Assembly: GCA_042408955.1 (NCBI GenBank)
Contig: JBHOQQ010000136.1
Location: forward strand, 4,834 to 68,833
Length of the DNA: 64,000 nucleotides
Reading direction: 5' to 3'
Source: CALGSZ01 sp042408955
GTDB taxonomy: Bacteria; Chloroflexota; Chloroflexia; Thermomicrobiales; UBA6265
Shown here one piece after another: positions 36,554 to 45,446 of the stretch (position 1 is the stretch's first letter; every line of letters begins with the position of its first letter). Made by a program: the position numbers and the translations under genes. The notes beneath the pieces were generated by a model. The model made no database searches. It was given only the letters and a program-made list of their open reading frames with translations, and had not been told where the DNA came from.

Positions 36554-37519
36554 ATGACCGACGATGACTGCCTTCGCACGACTGCCGAAAGCGAGCTACC
36601 GCACCACCCGGTTGAGCACCAGCGTCTTTGGACGCCGTGGCGTATGCGTTACGTCGGCGGCGGCGCCAGGGAAGCCGGGTGTCTGTTCTGTCTCCGCCTG
36701 GCTGAGACCACCGACACGCGCAGCCTGATCGTCTACCGAGCCACGACCGCATTTGTCATCCTGAATCTCTTTCCCTACAACACCGGCCATATCATGATCG
36801 TGCCGAACGAGCATGTGGCCACGCCCGAAACCGCTCGGTGGGAGTCGTTGGAAGGCATGGCGCGGCTCTTGCCGCCGGCGTTGCGCGCGCTCCGCCGCGA
36901 GCTCTCCTGCGACGGCTTTAACGTCGGGTTCAACATTGGCGACGTCGCAGGAGCGGGCGTGGCCGAGCACTTGCATCAGCATGTCGTGCCGCGGTGGAAG
37001 GGCGATGCGAACTTCATGCCAATTCTCGCTTCGACTATGGTCATGCCAGAGCTGATCCCGGTGACGTACGCCAAGGTTCGAGCAGAGCTGGCGCGAGAAC
37101 TGGCGCAGAACGACACCACGGCAGGTTCCGCGATCCTTGCCATCCTCTCATGGGATGGAACGCACGTTGCCGTAGAGAAGCGCAACGGCCGGTTCGCCCT
37201 GCCCCGAGCGACGGCCGAGCCCGGAGAGGCGCTCTGGAAAGCAGCGATTCGTGTCGCTACGACACACGGCATTGATGCCGAGATTGCCGGGTGGGTTGGC
37301 GCCGAGCGGGCGGACGGCTCGGAGATCAGCGCGTTCGCCCTTCGTGCTGGAGACCTCGTGCCACGGTCGCCGGCGTTGGTCGCGACCCCCTGTGACCAAG
37401 CCGAGCTGAGCGATCCGGCTGATGTGGCGGCGCTGCAACGGGCACGCGATCTCGTCCGTTCCACTTCGGTGTCCTCGGCACCGGCATTTCCCGCAAATGC
37501 ACATCCTGCAACCGGGTAG
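36554..37519 (+). CDS. HIT-family hydrolase/phosphorylase with decayed Nudix-like C-terminal domain
   Basis: A 321-residue protein. Residues about 25-180 form a HIT domain of the Ap4A phosphorylase-like type: CLFC zinc-like pair (43-46), NIGDVAGAGVAEHLHQHVVPRW with the HLHQH catalytic triad (139-143). The C-terminal part (193-300) has Nudix-like strands (AILAILSWDGTHVAVEKRNGRFALPRA) but the Nudix box AEPGEALWKAAIRVATTHGI lacks the REXXEE acids, so it is probably catalytically dead. Likely cleaves or phosphorolyses dinucleoside polyphosphates. Confidence 0.8.
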   Translation: MTDDDCLRTTAESELPHHPVEHQRLWTPWRMRYVGGGAREAGCLFCLRLAETTDTRSLIVYRATTAFVILNLFPYNTGHIMIVPNEHVATPETARWESLEGMARLLPPALRALRRELSCDGFNVGFNIGDVAGAGVAEHLHQHVVPRWKGDANFMPILASTMVMPELIPVTYAKVRAELARELAQNDTTAGSAILAILSWDGTHVAVEKRNGRFALPRATAEPGEALWKAAIRVATTHGIDAEIAGWVGAERADGSEISAFALRAGDLVPRSPALVATPCDQAELSDPADVAALQRARDLVRSTSVSSAPAFPANAHPATG

Positions 37520-37661
37520 GTTTCTGGTCCTCACCTTTCCCAATCCTGACCGATAGGCTAGGGGCACGCTTGCCAGCAGAGCGCGCGTATTTCAAGGTGT
37601 TAGATGGCGATAGATCGCCGCTGACGGAACCGAAGTAGCCCATCATCGCTGGCGTGACGCA

Positions 37662-38867
37662 ATGGACCGGCACGAGCCCAAAGAGGGAGTTCCTGGTAAA
37701 CCGGTCTTCGATCTGCAAGGCCGGCTCGGGAATTTCCTGATTTCCGACATCCTGCAGATGATCAGCCTGTCCGGCAAGACGGGAACGTTGACGCTGATCC
37801 AGGGATGGAACACCCGAACGATCTCGTTCGAGAACGGCCGCATCACGTATGTCGCCGCGGGGGCACGCTTACCCGGTATGTTCGATCTGCTAATTCGCAT
37901 CGGCCGGGTGCAGCGGCACCAGGTCGAAGCGTTTCGCGCTCGTCGTCCCGGAAAAACCGAAGAAGAGATGCTAGCCGAGCTGGTGCAGCGCAAAATCCTC
38001 GACCGGGAAGATCTGGAACGCTGTCACGAGCTGTTGCTTGAAACCGCGGTGTATACCCTGTTTCTGTGGCGCAACTGCCAGTTCACGTTCAAGGCTGGCG
38101 AGGTTGTGAAAGAGGGTGGTGTTGCGGTTACCGTTGATGGAAACCACCTCATCATTGAGGGCACCCGACGCGTTGATGAATGGATCCAGATCAGCCCGGT
38201 TGTCCCGTCGGTGTTCATGATCTTCCGGCAGCGGCCTCATCTGATCGAGCGCACTGTACCCGAGCATCTCCAGCGCGTCTATCGCGCAGTTGATGGCCAG
38301 CGCGACGTCGCGACCATCGCGCGGTTAACCGGCCTCACCCAGTTTGAAGCCGCAAAGGCGCTCTATGAGCTAGTGCAAGGACGATTCGTCGAGGCCATTC
38401 CACCGAACAAGCTCAAGCTCTGTGAGCTGTTCAACCTGGCTGTGGAGTCGATTTATCTCAAGCTCATCCTGTTCGACTACAGCCGCGATGCCCTCCAATT
38501 CGAAAACGAGCTCAACCGATTCGCGGTGGAGAACCGGCTCAAGGTGCGGATGGCGTCCGGAAAGGTGATCAGGAGTGATCTCGACACACCCATCACGCCG
38601 ACTGAATTGATCGACCTCTACAAGCTCTTCATCGGCATTCAAAACAACAAGTTCTCGAAAATGTTCGAGCCGCACGTCTATCAGGGCCTAATGGAGGGGC
38701 TCTATCTCAACGCGGATCCCGAGTTTAAGACCATGATGCGCATGTACGAATTCATCGAGATCGAGGGGCTGCTGCTTCTTGACATGTTCGAACGGCGCCA
38801 GACCAAGCGCCCCGTGGACGGCACTGAAGAGCTTTCGCCGAGGTCCTCTGAGCACCGGAGCGCGTAG
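37662..38867 (+). CDS. DUF4388 (PATAN) domain protein
   Basis: A 401-residue cytoplasmic protein. Residues about 14-110 show the DUF4388/PATAN pattern LQGRLGNFLISDILQMISLSGKTGTLTL...GRITYVAAG. The middle (about 110-260) is a helical domain that ends in TIARLTGLTQFEAAKALYELVQGRFVEAI, a winged-helix-like segment. The C-terminal 130 residues are not recognised. DUF4388 proteins often belong to signalling modules with small GTPases or response regulators, but none is next to it here. Confidence 0.72.
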   Translation: MDRHEPKEGVPGKPVFDLQGRLGNFLISDILQMISLSGKTGTLTLIQGWNTRTISFENGRITYVAAGARLPGMFDLLIRIGRVQRHQVEAFRARRPGKTEEEMLAELVQRKILDREDLERCHELLLETAVYTLFLWRNCQFTFKAGEVVKEGGVAVTVDGNHLIIEGTRRVDEWIQISPVVPSVFMIFRQRPHLIERTVPEHLQRVYRAVDGQRDVATIARLTGLTQFEAAKALYELVQGRFVEAIPPNKLKLCELFNLAVESIYLKLILFDYSRDALQFENELNRFAVENRLKVRMASGKVIRSDLDTPITPTELIDLYKLFIGIQNNKFSKMFEPHVYQGLMEGLYLNADPEFKTMMRMYEFIEIEGLLLLDMFERRQTKRPVDGTEELSPRSSEHRSA

Positions 38868-39284
38868 CCGCGTCGCGCTGCACGCGGAACACGGCTCAGC
38901 CAAGGAAGCCAGGAGACCCCGGACCTCCTCGGTGAAATAGAGCTTCCTCACTTCGCGTTCCCGCGCTGGCGCGAGCGGAATGATGGGTCGAGCGCCCTTC
39001 AGAGGGCTCCGTGCGACATCGCGCGTGGCAAGACCAGCCGGCCTTCGCCGGCTTCGTAGCTTGAGCACGAGCCTTGAACCCCGCGCGTTGAACCCGTGCG
39101 AGCTGCGGCACCGGCATCGGAAAGCGCCGGCGTCGTGGAGTCCATGAAGCAGCTAGAGTAGCCAGCGCATCGTAGCTCTTTCTGAGCGCGGGCCATGACG
39201 CCAAACCAGACTATAATCCGTGGTGGGCCTGACCATGCGGGTCCCGGCCCATCGTACCCACGCGCTTCACGGAGGGTCTACCGC
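38868..39284. other. Intergenic region between the DUF4388 gene and the transporter
   Basis: No supported gene. It contains the small hairpin at 39036-39053 and a perfect TATAAT at 39212-39217 lacking a -35 box. The latter probably lies upstream of the transporter start at 39285. Confidence 0.4.
39036..39053 (+). terminator. Short GC hairpin, weak terminator candidate
   Basis: AGCCGGC and GCCGGCT arms (7 bp) with a four-base loop, 168 bases after the DUF4388 stop. No U tract follows. Listed because no other termination signal is visible here. Confidence 0.3.
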
Positions 39285-40616
39285 GTGGCGGGAGCCGACA
39301 TCCGCCGTTTCTCGGGCGACCGGCGCAACACTGGAGCAGCCATCGTCCGTGGCGTCGTCAGCAGTGCATTGATTGCGCTCGCCGATGCCGCGATCTTCCC
39401 AACACTGGTGCTGGTCGCTTTCGCGGCCCAGCTCACGGATGATTTGGTCATCATCGGGCTCGTGCCCGCGATGAGCGCGGGATTGTGGTTTCTCCCACAA
39501 CTCCTGGCTCGTCCTCTCACGCATCTGACGAACCGGCAGGTTCCTTGGATGACTGGAGCAGCAATCATCCGCGCTGCAGCGATAATTCTGCTTGCCGTCA
39601 TTGGATTCCGTGATGACGTGAGCAATACACAGCGCTTGCGCTCGTTGCTCATATGCTATGCGGCGTTCGTGCTCGCGTCAGGCTTTGCCGCCGTCCCTGC
39701 CACGGAGCTTGTCCAGCGAGCCATTCCGCCGGACCAACGCTCCTGGTTCCTGCGTGTCCGCAACCTTTGGGCGATTGCAGGAGGAGCGGCCGCTGCCAGC
39801 TTAGTGTTTCGTGTGCTTGGTCCGGAAGGCCCGGCATTTCCGAAGAATTTCGCGTATCTCTTTGTTGTGGCGGCCGCTGCCCTCAGCGCGGCGGTGTTCT
39901 TCCAAGCCAGGGAGCGGGATCCTGCAATGCTGCCGACCGATCGCCCGCCGCGCAACGCCGCGCGGGCACTGCTCGACACGAATTTTCGGCGCTTCCTCAC
40001 CTTTCGGATCTTGGCATCGCTCTCGACGCTCGCCGATCCTTTCGTGATCCTCTACGCTTTTCGCGAACTCAACACCCCGCTCTGGGCGATCGGCCCCTAC
40101 CTTGCGACGCTAATCTTCGCCCGACTATGCTTTGCGCCCCTGTGGTCCCTGCTCGCTACCCGTGCAGGCCACCGCGCAGTGCTCCAGGGTGCCGCGCTTG
40201 CCCGCCTGCTTGCGCCGCTCGTGACCTTGTTGCTTCCCTTCTTGGCCGACAGCAGTCTGTATCAAAACCGGTTTCACGATCTCAGCCCGCTCTGGTATGC
40301 GTTCGGGATCGTCTTCATGTTGCACGGCGCCTCGCTTGCAGGGCAATCCAACAGCACCTTCGCCTACCTTCTCGACATCGCGCCTACGGACCGCCGTTTC
40401 GCCTACATTTGGATGACCAACGTCATCCTGATGGTTACCGCCTTCGCCCCCATCGCTGGCGCTTATATCATCGAGCGCTCTGGCTTCGACCGCGTCTTCA
40501 TCGTCGCCGCACTTGCCAGTCTCACGGCGATCTTGGCGAGTGGCCTGCTGACCGACACGCACACCGGCACGCGAGCGGTCGCCCAAACATGGCGGCTTCG
40601 CGGAGCGCGGTCATAA
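39285..40616 (+). CDS. MFS-like multispan membrane transporter
   Basis: A 443-residue membrane protein with about 12 hydrophobic segments and the loop arrangement of major facilitator proteins (LARPLTHLTNRQVPWMTG, ATRAGHRAVLQGAALARLLAP). The GTG at 39285 has a strong GGAGGG eight bases upstream; an ATG 90 bases earlier would place the start upstream of this ribosome-binding site and next to a TATAAT box, so it is less likely. Substrate unknown. Confidence 0.75.
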   Translation: MAGADIRRFSGDRRNTGAAIVRGVVSSALIALADAAIFPTLVLVAFAAQLTDDLVIIGLVPAMSAGLWFLPQLLARPLTHLTNRQVPWMTGAAIIRAAAIILLAVIGFRDDVSNTQRLRSLLICYAAFVLASGFAAVPATELVQRAIPPDQRSWFLRVRNLWAIAGGAAAASLVFRVLGPEGPAFPKNFAYLFVVAAAALSAAVFFQARERDPAMLPTDRPPRNAARALLDTNFRRFLTFRILASLSTLADPFVILYAFRELNTPLWAIGPYLATLIFARLCFAPLWSLLATRAGHRAVLQGAALARLLAPLVTLLLPFLADSSLYQNRFHDLSPLWYAFGIVFMLHGASLAGQSNSTFAYLLDIAPTDRRFAYIWMTNVILMVTAFAPIAGAYIIERSGFDRVFIVAALASLTAILASGLLTDTHTGTRAVAQTWRLRGARS

Positions 40617-40637
40617 ATCACGCGATCAACCGGGGAA

Positions 40638-41558
40638 TCAGGCAACTACCTGGGCCATGACCCTCGTCGCGAGCAGTTCTAGCCCGTCAATGTCGTCCAT
40701 ATCTAGCCACTGCGCCTGGAGACGCGAAACCCCCGCCTCAGCGAGCCGCCCAACCTGGTCCACAAGGGCATCCGGAGAGCCGGCAATGATGCCTCGCTGC
40801 CGGGCCGTCTCGGGATCGAGACCCAGCTTCTCGCGTGCCTCGGCGTCGGTTCGACCGATCACCACCCGCGTCATCAGCGTCCGCCGCACCGCGTGCCGTG
40901 GCCGGCCAGCCTCATCAAGATACTGATCTAAGATGGCATTCAATTCGCGGAACCGCTCGACGGGCACCAGGACCGCGTTCCATTCGTCCGCGTACCTGGC
41001 GGCCAGTCGCAGCGTGCGCTTCATGCCGTTCCCACCGATGACGATCGGAGGTCCGCCTGGCCGTTGAGGCCGCGGCAGGAGCAGAGCATCTTCCAGGCGA
41101 TAGAACTCTCCGGCAAAGCTCACCGGCGTATCCGACCGGAGCAGCCTCGTCACGACCTCAAGTGCTTCCTCCAGGCGGCGGAACCGCCCGTCTAGATCGA
41201 GCAAGTCAAATCCATACGCACGGTGCTCACGCTCTTGCCAGCCAGCACCTAGCCCCAGGCGCAGGCGTCCACCGGACAGGTCGTCGACTGCCGCAGCCGT
41301 CCACGCCGTGATCACGGGATGCCGGAAGGAGACGGGAGAGACGAGGGGACCAAATTCGATGCGCCGCGTATGGCTTGCCAGCCAGGTCAACGAAGCCCAG
41401 AGCTCAAGAGCATCCTTGTGCGGCCCGCTCGCATTCGTGAAGTGGTCGGAGCGAAACAATCCGGCAAATCCGAGGTCCTCCGCTGCCTCCGCCAGACGGT
41501 GCCAGCGCGGCCAGTTGAGCCCATCCTGACCCTCGATCATGATGGCAAGCTCAATCAT
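40638..41558 (-). CDS. LLM-class flavin-dependent oxidoreductase (F420- or FMN-dependent)
   Basis: A 306-residue luciferase-like TIM-barrel enzyme. IELAIMIEGQ, AAEDLGFAGLFRSDHF, LGLGAGWQEREHRAYG and GGPPIVIGGNGMKRTLRLAARYADEWNA are characteristic of the family, with F420-type members most similar in this style. AGGAGC and GGAGG sit just before the ATG. It is 50 bases downstream of a TetR-family gene on the same strand, so the regulator probably controls it. Reaction unknown. Confidence 0.85.
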   Translation of the reverse strand: MIELAIMIEGQDGLNWPRWHRLAEAAEDLGFAGLFRSDHFTNASGPHKDALELWASLTWLASHTRRIEFGPLVSPVSFRHPVITAWTAAAVDDLSGGRLRLGLGAGWQEREHRAYGFDLLDLDGRFRRLEEALEVVTRLLRSDTPVSFAGEFYRLEDALLLPRPQRPGGPPIVIGGNGMKRTLRLAARYADEWNAVLVPVERFRELNAILDQYLDEAGRPRHAVRRTLMTRVVIGRTDAEAREKLGLDPETARQRGIIAGSPDALVDQVGRLAEAGVSRLQAQWLDMDDIDGLELLATRVMAQVVA

Positions 41559-41608
41559 GCTCCTGCATCCTCCGTCGCTATGCATCAGGGAAGTCCACGT
41601 ATGGAAGG

Positions 41609-42289
41609 TTACCGTGCCTCCGTGGGCCGTGACTCCGGAGACTCGTGAGAGTCTCCCTCAACGTGCCCGGCCGGTTGGATTCCAACATACAAAAGATCTA
41701 GGCAGCGTTGGTAAAGGATATTCGCGGGCAATGGCTGACATTTCGCGAGATACCCATTGATCTCAAGCGTGACGAAACCATGTGCCATGGACCATGTGGC
41801 GAGTGCAACCTCGACGGGATCGGTCTCTCGAAGCTCTCCCACGGCTATGGCCGCTTTCACCTCTTCCAAGAGCACGCCGAACAACGCGGCCGCTCGCGGC
41901 ACAACCGCGTCACTCGGCCGGTAGGCGGCTTCCACGCGGCCGAAAATGAGCTGAAAGAGATCGGGGTCGGAGCGTGCAAAGTCACGATAGGCCCTTCCCA
42001 GCTCTTGCAACCGCGCCCGTCCAGGAGGAAATGCTTCGATCGCCTGCTGGAACGCGGCGTGCAGGCGCTCTGCGCCTTCGAGATAGAGTGCATCCAGAAC
42101 GGCATCCTTGCTATCAAAGTACGCGTAGAGCGTGGGCGCATGAACGCCAACCGCGCTCGCCAAGGTCCGCATCGCCAGCTTCTCGATGCCGTGTTCCTGC
42201 ACGATCCGGCGCGCCGCGTCCAGAATTTCCCGGCGCATCTGGGCGCGCAACCGCTCGCGGCGGCTTCCTCCCTCCGGCCGTGCTTCCAT
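41609..42289 (-). CDS. TetR-family transcriptional regulator (WHG-type C-domain)
   Basis: A 226-residue repressor. The N-terminal HTH reads REILDAARRIVQEHGIEKLAMRTLASAVGVHAPTLYAYFDSKDAVLDAL. The C-domain (YRDFARSDPDLFQLIFGRV, WSMAHGFVTLE) matches the WHG/TetR_C_13-like ligand-binding type. The ATG at 42289 has AGGA four bases upstream; earlier in-frame ATGs at 42301 and 42310 are possible. Its nearest target is the downstream oxidoreductase gene. Confidence 0.85.
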   Translation of the reverse strand: MEARPEGGSRRERLRAQMRREILDAARRIVQEHGIEKLAMRTLASAVGVHAPTLYAYFDSKDAVLDALYLEGAERLHAAFQQAIEAFPPGRARLQELGRAYRDFARSDPDLFQLIFGRVEAAYRPSDAVVPRAAALFGVLLEEVKAAIAVGELRETDPVEVALATWSMAHGFVTLEINGYLAKCQPLPANILYQRCLDLLYVGIQPAGHVEGDSHESPESRPTEAR

Positions 42290-42541
42290 CGTTTCCTGCA
42301 TGCCGCCCATCTCGTTGCCGAACACCGTTAGCGATTCCAAACGTCCGTATCGTACTGCTCTTTCCGCTCTAGCCGCAATCGGCAGCACCGCCAGCGTGTT
42401 CGAGCGACTCTCCGGAGACTACCGTTGCTTTGACGCGCCCCATCGTGAGACGATGCGGCTTGATGCGGGGAGGTGCGCGATCATCGGGCACGGTCGCTCG
42501 CGATGTTCCGCTGTTGTTTGTGCCGGTCGTACAGGGCGAGG

Positions 42542-43513
42542 ATGGTGCACCGTCTCATGAGGCGCCAGCGCGCTCCGAGGATCGCCGCGGTCGGGTTAGC
42601 AAGCTGGGACCGCTTGCTAACCGTGGAACGGTATCCGGCTCCCGGTGGCTATGCCATCGTGCGTCAATGCCTGGAATTGCCGGGCGGCACCACGACGAAC
42701 AGCGCGGTGACGGCCGCGAGGCTTGGCGCGCAGGTCTCCATCGTCGCGCTCGTCGGCGATGACGCGCCAGGGAGAGCGATCCGGGAAGCCCTCGGCCGGG
42801 AAGGGATTGCGACAGCCTGGCTTGCGACCGATCCCTCTTTCCCAACGGACGCTGCCACGGTAATCATTTCGACCGAGCCACCCGAGCGGACGATTTTCTG
42901 GCATCAAGGGGCGCGGCTATCCCGAGGCTCACGCTTGGATATTACCAGCATCTTCGAGCATGATGTCGTGCTCATCGACGTCGATGATCTCTCACTCCGG
43001 CGGTTTCTGGTCGATCTCCCAGCCCATACGGTACCGACTGCCCGGCTGCTCGGCCCGCTCACCTACCTCGCGGACGCAGCAACACCGGATGCGTTGGAAA
43101 TTGCGGCGCGTCATGATGTTATCGTCGGCAATGAGCGTGAAGCGCTGGCAGTCACCGGCCAACCTTGCCTGGATCGTGCTATTTGCCGGATTCAAGAAGC
43201 GATGCGCGGGCAGACGCTGCGCGCCGGCCTCATCACCAGGGGAGCGGCCGGCGCCGTAGCCTTTACACAGACTGAGCGGTGGGACACACCTGCCTATGAC
43301 GTCCCGGTGGTCGATCCGACGGGAGCAGGTGACGCGTTTGCCGGAGCCGTAGCCTTCGCGATGGCCCAACATTGGGCCTGGCCGGACACGCTGCGATTCG
43401 CCAACGCGGTCGCCGCGCTCTCGACCAGGGCCGTGGGCGCCCAAACCGCGCTCCCCTCGATCGATGAGGCACTTGCGTTGCTGGGATACGACCCACGCTC
43501 ACTGCTGCATTGA
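42542..43513 (+). CDS. PfkB-family carbohydrate or nucleoside kinase
   Basis: A 323-residue ribokinase-like enzyme. GGTTTNSAVTAARLGAQVSIVALVGDDAPG is the substrate-side signature and VDPTGAGDAFAGA carries the catalytic base and anion hole. Active residues look intact, but the sugar cannot be inferred. ATG at 42542 has AGGG five bases upstream; ATG at 42557 is an alternative. Its 3' end overlaps the convergent queG gene by 15 bases. Confidence 0.85.
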   Translation: MVHRLMRRQRAPRIAAVGLASWDRLLTVERYPAPGGYAIVRQCLELPGGTTTNSAVTAARLGAQVSIVALVGDDAPGRAIREALGREGIATAWLATDPSFPTDAATVIISTEPPERTIFWHQGARLSRGSRLDITSIFEHDVVLIDVDDLSLRRFLVDLPAHTVPTARLLGPLTYLADAATPDALEIAARHDVIVGNEREALAVTGQPCLDRAICRIQEAMRGQTLRAGLITRGAAGAVAFTQTERWDTPAYDVPVVDPTGAGDAFAGAVAFAMAQHWAWPDTLRFANAVAALSTRAVGAQTALPSIDEALALLGYDPRSLLH

Positions 43514-44722
43514 GCCAATCGCAGCAGGCCTGGCCTCTTCCAGTGCGATCGCAAGCTCTGTTCGCACCATCTCGTCCGATTCTCGCCGCCACTGCCGCTC
43601 CATCACCGTACGCGCGGCGGCACCTCCGATGCGGCTCAATGCCCAGATCGCATGTGCCCGCACGAGCGGCTCATCGTGGCTCTCGGCAGCGGCGGCCAGG
43701 TAGGGCACATCTTCCTCCGTCCCGATATTGCCAAGCGCGACGGCCGCGTTCCTGGCCAGGCCGCGGCGCTTCGCGCGCAATACCGCTGTTCCCCGGTAGA
43801 CACTGCGAAACTCTTCCTCGGTCATCCGCAGGAGCCACCGCAACGGCGGATAGGCATGCTCCAAGCGCCGTGGCATAAACGCCGGATCGGGCGCATCCTT
43901 GGCAGCCCGTGTATAAGGGCAAGCTTCCTGGCACACATCACAGCCAAAGACCCAATCGCCGAGCAACGGGCGCAGTTCCAATGGGATGACACCACGCTGC
44001 TCAATAGTCTGGAACGAGAGGCAGCGCGGCGTGTCCACCACGTACGGCGCCACGATGGCACCAGTGGGACAGGCGTCGAGACACAGCGAGCAGCGACCGC
44101 AATCGCGCTGCAGCGGCTGGCCAGGCTCAAGCTCAAGATCCAGAAGCAATTCCCCGAGCATGACCCACGAGCCATGTCCCGGCACGATCAGGCAGGTGTG
44201 CTTGCCATACCATCCTAGGCCCGCTCGCGCGGCAACGGCACGGTCAACGATCCGAGCGGTATCGACCAAAAACCGTGCCTCGACCTTCCGCCCGACTTCT
44301 TGCTCGATTGCTGCATGCAGGCGGCGTAAGCGTTCCTTGATGACATCGTGATAATCGCGGCCCCAGGCGTAGCGCGCGATCCGGCCACGCGGCTCGCCGT
44401 CGTCTGGCTTCCCCAGACCGCGGGTCCAATAGGGAATGCCGACGATGACGATTGAGCATGCGCTCGCCTGCAAGTTCCGGGGATTCGCGGAAAACGCGGC
44501 GCGCTCAACGGTAAACCAATCCAGCCCGGCCATTCGCCCAGCCCGGATATGACGCTCCAGGTACTCGGCAAGCTCTGGAAACGCCTCGGCCGTTGTTACC
44601 GCGGCGATGGCTAGCCCATGCTCGGCTGCAAGCCGCTTGATCCGCGCGGTCAGCGCACGGCGCTGGCCATTGATCGTAACCGGTGGATGGAAGGTGAGAA
44701 ACGCGGGCTGGGCTGCGTTCAT
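43499..44722 (-). CDS. queG: Epoxyqueuosine reductase QueG
   Basis: A 407-residue cobalamin- and iron-sulfur-dependent enzyme that reduces epoxyqueuosine to queuosine in tRNA. RAGLGWYGKHTCLIVPGHGSWVMLGELLLD is diagnostic, D154 in VDTARIVDRA is the likely catalytic acid. Two [4Fe-4S] sites come from CGRCSLCLDACPTGAI (208-223) and CDVCQEACPYT (261-271) with C234. The C-terminus has HEAT-like repeats (LARNAAVALGNIG..., LVRAHAIWALSRIG) that bind tRNA. ATG at 44722 chosen because conserved sequence follows. Confidence 0.93.
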   Translation of the reverse strand: MNAAQPAFLTFHPPVTINGQRRALTARIKRLAAEHGLAIAAVTTAEAFPELAEYLERHIRAGRMAGLDWFTVERAAFSANPRNLQASACSIVIVGIPYWTRGLGKPDDGEPRGRIARYAWGRDYHDVIKERLRRLHAAIEQEVGRKVEARFLVDTARIVDRAVAARAGLGWYGKHTCLIVPGHGSWVMLGELLLDLELEPGQPLQRDCGRCSLCLDACPTGAIVAPYVVDTPRCLSFQTIEQRGVIPLELRPLLGDWVFGCDVCQEACPYTRAAKDAPDPAFMPRRLEHAYPPLRWLLRMTEEEFRSVYRGTAVLRAKRRGLARNAAVALGNIGTEEDVPYLAAAAESHDEPLVRAHAIWALSRIGGAAARTVMERQWRRESDEMVRTELAIALEEARPAAIGSMQQ

Positions 44723-44863
44723 TGGACCCACCACGGAACGGGATTCCAGAGGCGCGGAGACCTTGCTGGTATCGAAACATAAAAGGGCGAGCCGCTTGCC
44801 CGCCCCTTCCCCGGAAATCTGCAACAACGATGCGTACCAGCGCGGCCACGCGCGCGACGCACG

Positions 44864-45061
44864 CTATGCAACGCGCGCGCCGCTCGTCTTCATTACAGTT
44901 CGGATGCAGCGAGAGCAGATATCCACCCGAACAAGCTGGCCGTCCAACACGATGCGCTTCCGGTGGACATTTGGCTTAAAGTCCCGGTTCGTCCGGCGCT
45001 TGGAATGGCTGACGTTGTGTCCGAAGCTCCTGGTTTTTCCACAAATCATGCAACGGGCCAC
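44864..45061 (-). CDS. rpmB: 50S ribosomal protein L28
   Basis: A 65-residue L28 protein of the large ribosomal subunit. MARCMICGKTRSFGHNVSHS and FKPNVHRKRI are the family signature; C4, C7, C49 and C52 form a zinc-binding four-cysteine set, so this is the zinc-containing form. It is transcribed away from fakA, a neighbourhood also seen in Firmicutes, where an asp23 gene usually sits between them; none is visible here. Confidence 0.95.
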   Translation of the reverse strand: MARCMICGKTRSFGHNVSHSKRRTNRDFKPNVHRKRIVLDGQLVRVDICSRCIRTVMKTSGARVA

Positions 45062-45446
45062 GGCGGGCCTCCCTCCCGGCTTGCTAATCCAGATCTATCG
45101 ACATCTGGGCCGCTGCGGATGCCCGCGCGGACCTCCTGGCGGCATAGAAGGGCGCCGACCGAGGTGGACGGCGCCATAACAACACCCTATGCTACCACGG
45201 CAGGAACGATCCTACAACCGCGGATCGAACGTCACGTGCCAGTGGTGGAGACGCCTGTGCGTCTTTCGTGGCTATCGTATTTTCGAGTCTGAAGCCGATG
45301 GAATACCTATCTTTGACAATTCCGAGGATTAGTGTCGCGCCGGTCTCCATGATGGACGAAAGCCGGCGTGGGTCAGTAGTACCAGCGTGCTCCTGTCCCG
45401 CTCTCCAGGAAAGGGTGGCGCCCACAACGAGCGAAAGGAGCACGCC
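45062..45446. other. Divergent intergenic region between rpmB and fakA
   Basis: Must contain the promoters of both units. A TTGACA at 45313-45318 lacks a properly spaced -10 box. No gene resembling asp23 was found on either strand. AAAGGAG at 45434-45440 is the ribosome-binding site of fakA. Confidence 0.45.

Noticed and set aside
39212..39217. Perfect TATAAT upstream of the MFS-like gene
   Set aside because: No acceptable -35 box at 16-18 bases upstream and no extended -10; not listed as a promoter on its own, although it supports the later GTG start.
45313..45318. Perfect TTGACA upstream of fakA
   Set aside because: No -10-like hexamer at suitable spacing on the plus strand.
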